NCBI GenBank assembly: GCA_036280655.1
Contig: DASUQI010000007.1
Coordinates: 1-64,000, forward strand
Reading direction: 5' to 3'
DNA: 64,000 bases
From: DASSJM01 sp036280655
GTDB taxonomy: Bacteria > Actinomycetota > UBA4738 > HRBIN12
Position numbers and translations under genes: made by a program. This document shows positions 60,101 to 64,000 of the stretch, piece after piece. Below the pieces are notes generated by a model. The model saw only the letters and a list, made by a program, of their open reading frames with translations, was not told the origin of the DNA and made no database searches. Position 1 is the stretch's first letter. Each line of letters opens with the position of its first letter.

Positions 60101-60977
60101 CGCCGTTGTGCTCCGCATGCCGCTGCACGACCTCGACGAGCTCGTGGAGGCCGGCGGCGACGACGTCGGCTCCGCTCTCGGCCAGCATCCCGTCGACGCC
60201 GTCGAAGTGGACGAACGCGATCGTCGCGTTCCGGTGCTCGGGGTCGGTCGCGCCTTCGCGCAGATGCTCTCGGAGCGCCACCGGGATGCAGGCGGTGATG
60301 TCCATCCCCGAGAGCGGGACCTCCTTCTGGTCCTTGTCGATCGACAGGCCCGTGGGTCCGCTCCGGAGCAGGATCCCTTCGCCCTTGGGCTGCCCGAGCA
60401 CCTTCGGCGGCAGGGCCGCCGCGGTGTCGTGGCTCACGAGGATCTCCCCCGCCGTGGCGGTCCCCTCCATCTCCACGGTTCGGCTCGCCGCCGGGCCGGT
60501 GACGATCAGCTCGCGGTGCGAGTCGCCGACGAGGAAGAAATGGAAGGACCCGCTGTGCACGCCCGAGGACATCCGTAGGACGACCTTCCCGGCCGTGGTC
60601 TCGACTCGGCCGATGCTGCGGAGCGTCGCGCGCATGTTGTGGGCGGACCACGCGGCCCTCGCGGCGTGGTGCTCTCCCGTGAACCACACCAGCAGGGCGT
60701 CGCCGCCGAACTTCAGGAGGCTGCCGTCCTCGCCGTAGGCCACGGCGAGCAGACGGGCGAAGATCGCGCCGAGGACGTCGGTGACCTCCTCGGCCCCCAC
60801 CTTGCCGTGGCGGGCGAGGCGCTCGGACATCTTCGTGAACCCGGAGATGTCCACGAACAGCATCGAGCCCTCGACCGTCCGGAAGGTGGCATGCGGCTGC
60901 TCGACCATCCACCGGATGACGATCCGGGGGACGTACGGGCCGAAGACCTCGGCGGTGTCGGATGTTGCAGGAGGCAC
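57147..60977 (-). CDS. Soluble adenylyl cyclase-like protein (two cyclase domains, ATPase, TPR)
   Basis: This 1276-residue protein has cyclase half C1 (about 35-190: LFVDISGFTKMSERLARHG and LLKFGGDALLVW, with the two metal Asp), half C2 (about 245-415: YTVIGDAVNLAARVMSMA, with the Asn and Arg of the transition state), an AAA-type ATPase (GNAGMGKTRLLTEF near 470 and a Walker B near VVIEDAHWMDEASAD), and TPR repeats to the end. C1 lacks the Asn-Arg pair and C2 lacks the metal Asp, so the two would form one active site as in mammalian sAC. The start is GTG. ATP-to-cAMP is expected. Confidence 0.88.
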   Translation of the reverse strand: MPPATSDTAEVFGPYVPRIVIRWMVEQPHATFRTVEGSMLFVDISGFTKMSERLARHGKVGAEEVTDVLGAIFARLLAVAYGEDGSLLKFGGDALLVWFTGEHHAARAAWSAHNMRATLRSIGRVETTAGKVVLRMSSGVHSGSFHFFLVGDSHRELIVTGPAASRTVEMEGTATAGEILVSHDTAAALPPKVLGQPKGEGILLRSGPTGLSIDKDQKEVPLSGMDITACIPVALREHLREGATDPEHRNATIAFVHFDGVDGMLAESGADVVAAGLHELVEVVQRHAEHNGVTFLGTDIDHDGGKIILVGGAPNALGDDEGRMLLTLRAIIDADASVPVRIGVNRGHVFAGDVGPAYRRTYTVIGDAVNLAARVMSMAVPGQILSTGPVLDGSSIAFNAVALEPFMVKGKKDPVHASMVGHSTGSKPEDVARDLPLVGRDGEMAAFRQALLDLRAGRGSLVEIVGNAGMGKTRLLTEFRSEAPDLPQLVSGCELYESSVPYLPMRRLLRLLLGQAAGDEQAAIADRLREDVAQRAPDLLPWLPLLAIVADVDVPPTPEVEDLDGEFRRPKLEEVLIDYLGGVVSQPTLVVIEDAHWMDEASADLLRAISERIADLPWLICVSRRDEETGFVLQEAPRCLSFPLAPLSSDALGELIAAASEEAPFLPHEVDELSDRSGGNPLFVQELVQAARSAGSVEGLPDSIQDMVTAEIDRLSAVDRTVLRYAAVLGVAFDAELVRALFDGEDRIDADTWPRLNQFVDDEGGGHYRFRHALMRDAAYEGLPYRRRRQLHARVGSAILASSGGDHAEHAELLSLHFFLAEDDQRAQWYSEVAAERAESAFANVEASRFFRRAIDAGRRVGCMPAEIARLSERLGDSLERAGQYEDAGKAYAEARTSNGADPIAESRLMLKQAKLSDKAGKPTSSLRWLGRALRLVEAESAHAAAEQRARLSAQYSSVRAGQGKGSDAIRWAERAIAEAEEVGELDALANAHYMIGWTRVNQGELGQAEHFERALEIFEETGDVLRQSDVLNYHGAMAYWEGRWGDAVDLYERGRQRAERAGDAIGAAIASVNIAEVLSDQGRLDEAEGPARDALRVFRAAQYSEQVSAGSRILGRNQSRNRLHEEAETLLTEAIRVAEESGLQLLALAATAMLAEDLVGRGEPKAALERLAPLEEQASSIGGAGVYEPLLRRIEGLALLALGDFETAEASLEKSLASSREAGSEFEVLLALEARRLLAVARDDEAPASEDAEASSIRDRLGIVAIPAMVPSFAS

Positions 60978-61080
60978 GACCGTCCCCTCTACGGCCAGGG
61001 CTGCTCAGTGTAATCGCCGACCCGGCAGGGGGTGACGCGGGCTTGCCCGGGCACCGCGGCCGCCCCTATGGTTCTGGGCG

Positions 61081-61554
61081 ATGGCCGAACGCGACGAGTC
61101 CGAGCTCTCCCCCACGCTCGCCGAGACCGCGAAGCGGCGTGCCGACCTGCACCAGGCCCTCGTCGCGGTGGAGCAGGCGACCTCGAGGGCGGCGGCCGGC
61201 CGGGAGGCGGATTGGACGAAGGAGGTCGTCCTGCGCCTCGAGGACCTCTCGCACGCGATCGCCGAACACATCGAGGTCACCGAGCGCGACGGCGGCCTGT
61301 ACGACGAGATCTGCGGCCTGGCGCCTCACCTGTCCGGCAAGATCGACCGCCTCCGCGAGGAGCACCCGATGATGCAGCGGGGGACGGGCGATCTCACCTC
61401 GAAGTTCCGCGAGACCGAGCCCGGCGGGGACTGGTCGCTCGAGGACGCGCGCGACGATCTCCAACGACTGCTCGGCAGGCTCGTGCGGCACCGCCAACTC
61501 GGGTCCGACCTCGTGTGGGAGGCCTACAACCTCGACATCGGCGGCATCGAGTAG
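61081..61554 (+). CDS. Hemerythrin-like helical protein
   Basis: This 157-residue protein is predicted all-alpha. His residues in HAIAEHIEVTE, REEHPMMQ and VRHRQLGSDLVWEAY are spaced as in HHE/hemerythrin-like proteins that carry a diiron site, but fewer ligands than usual can be seen, so iron binding is uncertain. The ATG follows TATGGT (61067-61072) by eight bases. It is divergent from the cyclase gene. Confidence 0.75.
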   Translation: MAERDESELSPTLAETAKRRADLHQALVAVEQATSRAAAGREADWTKEVVLRLEDLSHAIAEHIEVTERDGGLYDEICGLAPHLSGKIDRLREEHPMMQRGTGDLTSKFRETEPGGDWSLEDARDDLQRLLGRLVRHRQLGSDLVWEAYNLDIGGIE

Positions 61555-61578
61555 CGCACCCGCCGGTAGGCTGACCCC

Positions 61579-63222
61579 GTGCGGATCGCCCTGGCGCAGG
61601 TCGACACCTCGGTCGGCGACCTCGACGGTAACGTCGAGCTCCTCATCGCCTGGACCGCTCGGGCGAGCGAGGCGAACGCGGACGTCGTCGTCTTCCCCGA
61701 GCTCGCGATCACCGGCTACCCGCCCGAGGACCTCGTGCTCCGCCCGTCGTTCGTCGACGACAACCTGGAGGCGCTCGAGACGCTTGCGGCGGAGACCGCC
61801 GGTGGGTGCGCCGTCGTCGTCGGGTTCGTCGACCGCACCGACCGGGGGATCCACAACGCGGCCGCGCTGATCGGCGACGGGATCGTCGCCGCGCGCTACC
61901 ACAAGGTCAAGCTCCCGAACTACGGCGTGTTCGACGAGCGGCGCACGTTCGTCCCGGGCGACGCGGCATGCCCGGTGCGCCTCGCCGACGCCGAGCTCGG
62001 ACTGTCCGTCTGCGAAGACGCCTGGATGCCGGGTGCGCCGTGGGAGGAATACGCCGCGCGCAAGACGCCCGTGATCCTCAACATCAACGCGTCGCCGTTC
62101 CACCGCGGCAAGTCGAGCGAGCGCTTCGACATCAGCCGCGACCGGGCGCTCGAGACCGGCTCGTGGATCGTGTACGTGAACGCCGTCGGCGGGCAGGACG
62201 AGCTCGTGTTCGACGGCGGCAGCATCGTCGTGCGTCCCGACGGCTCCCTCGCGCACCACGGCGCGCTGTTCGAGGAGGACCTGCTGGTCGTCGAGATCGA
62301 CGGCGATCAGTCGTCCGGCCCCCAGGGGCGGGACTGGCCCGGGGACCTCGAGCAGGTCTACCAGGCGCTCGTGCTCGGTCTCCGCGACTACGTCCGCAAG
62401 AACGGCTTCGACGAGGTGGTGCTCGGGCTCTCGGGCGGGATCGACTCGGCGTTCGTGGCGGTGCTCGCCGCGGACGCGCTCGGGCCAGAGGCGGTGCGGA
62501 CGGTCGCGATGCCCTCGCGTTACTCGTCGGCCGAGAGCCTCGAGGACGCGCGCGAGGTGGCGTCCGCCCTCGGCACCCGCTTCGACGTCCTCGAGATGGA
62601 CGGCATCTTCTCCGGCTACCTGGACGCCCTGCGGGAACCGTTCCGGGGCACCGAGCCCGGGGTGGCCGAGGAGAACCTCCAGGCCCGCGTGCGCGGCAAC
62701 CTGCTGATGGCACTGTCGAACCGCTTCGGCTCGCTCGTGCTCGCCACGGGCAACAAGAGCGAGTACGCCGTCGGCTACGCGACCCTGTACGGGGACATGG
62801 CCGGCGGCTTCGCGCCGGTCAAGGACGTGCCGAAGACGGTCCTCTACGACCTCGCTCGGTGGCGGAACGGGCAGGAGCCGACCCCGCCGATCCCGCGGCG
62901 CGTGCTCGACAAGCCGCCGTCGGCCGAGCTCCGGCCCGACCAACAGGACACGGATACCCTGCCGCCCTACGACGTCCTCGACCCGATCATCGAGGCCTAC
63001 GTGGAGGACGACGCCGCGCCCGAGGACATCATCGCTCGCCGAGGGCTCGACCCAGTGCTGGTCGAGCGGGTCGTCGCGATGATCGACGGGGCCGAGTACA
63101 AACGGCGGCAGGCGGCGCCCGGGATCAAGATCACCCCGAAGGCGTTCGGTCGCGACCGGCGCCTCCCGATCACGAACCGCTACCGAACTCGACTGAGCCG
63201 GGAGCGGACGGGCGCCCCGTAG
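61579..63222 (+). CDS. nadE: NAD+ synthase, glutamine-hydrolysing
   Basis: This 547-residue fusion has an N-terminal nitrilase-type glutaminase domain (FPELAITGYPPEDL Glu, HKVKLPNYGVFDE Lys, LSVCEDAWMP Cys) and a C-terminal synthase domain with the ATP loop LGLSGGIDSAFVAV and LATGNKSEYAVGYATLYGDM. It makes NAD+ from nicotinate adenine dinucleotide with glutamine-derived ammonia. TAGGCT (61567-61572) lies six bases before the GTG (leaderless type). Confidence 0.96.
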   Translation: MRIALAQVDTSVGDLDGNVELLIAWTARASEANADVVVFPELAITGYPPEDLVLRPSFVDDNLEALETLAAETAGGCAVVVGFVDRTDRGIHNAAALIGDGIVAARYHKVKLPNYGVFDERRTFVPGDAACPVRLADAELGLSVCEDAWMPGAPWEEYAARKTPVILNINASPFHRGKSSERFDISRDRALETGSWIVYVNAVGGQDELVFDGGSIVVRPDGSLAHHGALFEEDLLVVEIDGDQSSGPQGRDWPGDLEQVYQALVLGLRDYVRKNGFDEVVLGLSGGIDSAFVAVLAADALGPEAVRTVAMPSRYSSAESLEDAREVASALGTRFDVLEMDGIFSGYLDALREPFRGTEPGVAEENLQARVRGNLLMALSNRFGSLVLATGNKSEYAVGYATLYGDMAGGFAPVKDVPKTVLYDLARWRNGQEPTPPIPRRVLDKPPSAELRPDQQDTDTLPPYDVLDPIIEAYVEDDAAPEDIIARRGLDPVLVERVVAMIDGAEYKRRQAAPGIKITPKAFGRDRRLPITNRYRTRLSRERTGAP

Positions 63223-63232
63223 ACTTCGCGCA

Positions 63233-63310
63233 GGGGCGGTAGCTCAGCCTGGTCAGAGCAGGGGGCTTTTAACCCTCGTGTCGCGGGTTCGAATCCTGCC
63301 CGCCCCGCCA
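63233..63310 (+). tRNA. tRNA-Lys (anticodon TTT)
   Basis: The cloverleaf is complete: acceptor GGGGCGG/CCGCCCC, D arm GCTC/GAGC, anticodon arm GGGGG-CTTTTAA-CCCTC with one G-T pair, T arm GCGGG-TTCGAAT-CCTGC, and a genome-encoded CCA (63308-63310). The anticodon TTT reads AAA and AAG Lys codons. It lies ten bases after the nadE stop, with no separate promoter seen. Confidence 0.97.
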
Positions 63311-63312
63311 GG

Positions 63313-63936
63313 TCAGCGCGACCTCGAGGATCCGCGCGGCGCAGAGCCCGTGAGGCTGCCGATCAGGCGGCTCGCCGATGCCCGGAACCGGGCGAGGTCG
63401 CCGTAGGTCCGCGCCACCAGCATGCCGCCCTCGAGGCCACTCACGATCATCCGAGCGACTTCGGTCGGCGGGGCGGCGAGCTTGAGGCTCCCCTCTCGCT
63501 CGCCCTGCTCGAGCACGGACGCCAGCCACTCCTCGTTCTCGTCGAAGAACCGGAGCACTGCCACGCGCATCGGCTCGGGCAGGGTCTGGTACTCGGCCGC
63601 GAGCATGCCGCACAGGCACATCCGCTCGTTCCGCAGCACGTCGGTGTACAACCGCGCGTACGCGTCGAGCTTGGCCCTCGCGTCGATCGGCTTCGCGGCG
63701 ATGCGGTCGAGCGCGTCGTTGAATCTGGAGGCATACCGTCCGATCAGCGCCTCGCCGAGCTCGGCCTTGCCGGCGAAGTGGTAGTGGAGGCTCGCCTTCG
63801 TGACGTGGAGTTCCTCCGCAACGTCCGCGTAGCTGAACCCGTTGAAGCCGCGGACCTGCACGAGCCGCTCGGCGACGTCGAGGATCCTCGACGCGGTGTC
63901 GGTCTCAGTCTTCGGTTTTGGCTTCGCGACGGCCAC
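63313..63936 (-). CDS. TetR-family transcriptional regulator
   Basis: This 207-residue protein has the helix-turn-helix FSYADVAEELHVTKASLHYHF (split over two helices) and a C-terminal regulatory domain with NERMCLCGMLAAEYQTLPEP, a Cys-pair region also seen in AcuR/YxaF-type members. The start is a GTG eight bases after GGGAGG. It is convergent with tRNA-Lys; the regulated gene is likely outside the window. Confidence 0.9.
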   Translation of the reverse strand: MAVAKPKPKTETDTASRILDVAERLVQVRGFNGFSYADVAEELHVTKASLHYHFAGKAELGEALIGRYASRFNDALDRIAAKPIDARAKLDAYARLYTDVLRNERMCLCGMLAAEYQTLPEPMRVAVLRFFDENEEWLASVLEQGEREGSLKLAAPPTEVARMIVSGLEGGMLVARTYGDLARFRASASRLIGSLTGSAPRGSSRSR

Positions 63937-64000
63937 GCGCGCATCCTCCCACGGCGGGGTGGCCCGGTCTCGACGATCGGCCTCCCTGCCCTCTTGACTC

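Noticed and set aside
57603..60578. Open plus-strand frame of nearly 1000 codons
   Set aside because: It lies opposite the adenylyl cyclase gene and comes from the high-GC third positions of that gene. The minus frame has clear domains, the plus frame has none.
1..64000. Insertion sequences, prophage or CRISPR arrays
   Set aside because: No transposase, integrase, phage gene or regularly spaced direct repeats were seen.

Overview
The window is about 64 kb of very GC-rich, gene-dense bacterial chromosome. I read it as an actinomycete (phylum Actinomycetota). Markers are a mycothiol glycosyltransferase (mshA), a GlnR-type nitrogen regulator, an RsiG-like protein, the 33-residue ribosomal protein bS22, Rex, and many start codons that sit directly behind a -10 box. 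The cytochrome b of the bc complex is split into a b6-like half and a subunit IV-like half, and a dicluster ferredoxin lies beside it. This is unlike the usual qcrCAB of the class Actinomycetes and points to a deeper branch; I cannot place it further. I see no insertion sequence, prophage or CRISPR array.

Layout. 1-6.05 kb (minus): ccdA and a caa3-type cytochrome c oxidase operon. 6.1-11.0 kb (plus): an eight-gene menaquinol:cytochrome c reductase operon with several uncharacterised parts, sharing a divergent promoter region that holds a perfect Rex operator; rex follows at 11.0-11.7 kb. 12.1-17.6 kb: ECF sigma factor and anti-sigma factor converging on a NicO transporter, a TPR protein and a secreted DUF4331 protein. 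17.7-25 kb: mixed genes, including a secreted S55-type peptidase, bS22, a Clp1-like kinase behind a possible structured leader, a phosphatase and an SDR. 25.0-34.8 kb (minus): one very compact ten-gene operon combining P5C dehydrogenase, two class III aminotransferases, a two-subunit CoA transferase, an S51 peptidase, an AcuC/HDAC-type deacetylase and pyruvate kinase. 34.9-37.4 kb: FAH hydrolase, proC and a TetR regulator. 37.4-37.7 kb holds no gene but carries a strong promoter, a closed RNA fold and a terminator: an apparent new small RNA. 37.9-43.5 kb: mshA, asparaginase, HD-GYP protein, RsiG-like protein and an M23 peptidase. 43.5-46.7 kb: sat/cysH sulfate assimilation, a lipid kinase and moaD. 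46.8-55.5 kb: the nitrogen cluster glnR, glnA, glnE and a second glnA, with matching GlnR-type boxes. 55.7-64 kb: a DUF11 surface protein, a large soluble-adenylyl-cyclase-like protein, nadE, tRNA-Lys and a TetR regulator.

Together the genes describe an aerobic heterotroph with a redox-controlled (Rex) respiratory chain, nitrogen control through GlnR and GlnE, assimilatory sulfate reduction through APS reductase, mycothiol redox chemistry and amino acid catabolism. First genes of transcription units often look leaderless, while internal genes are coupled by start/stop overlaps.
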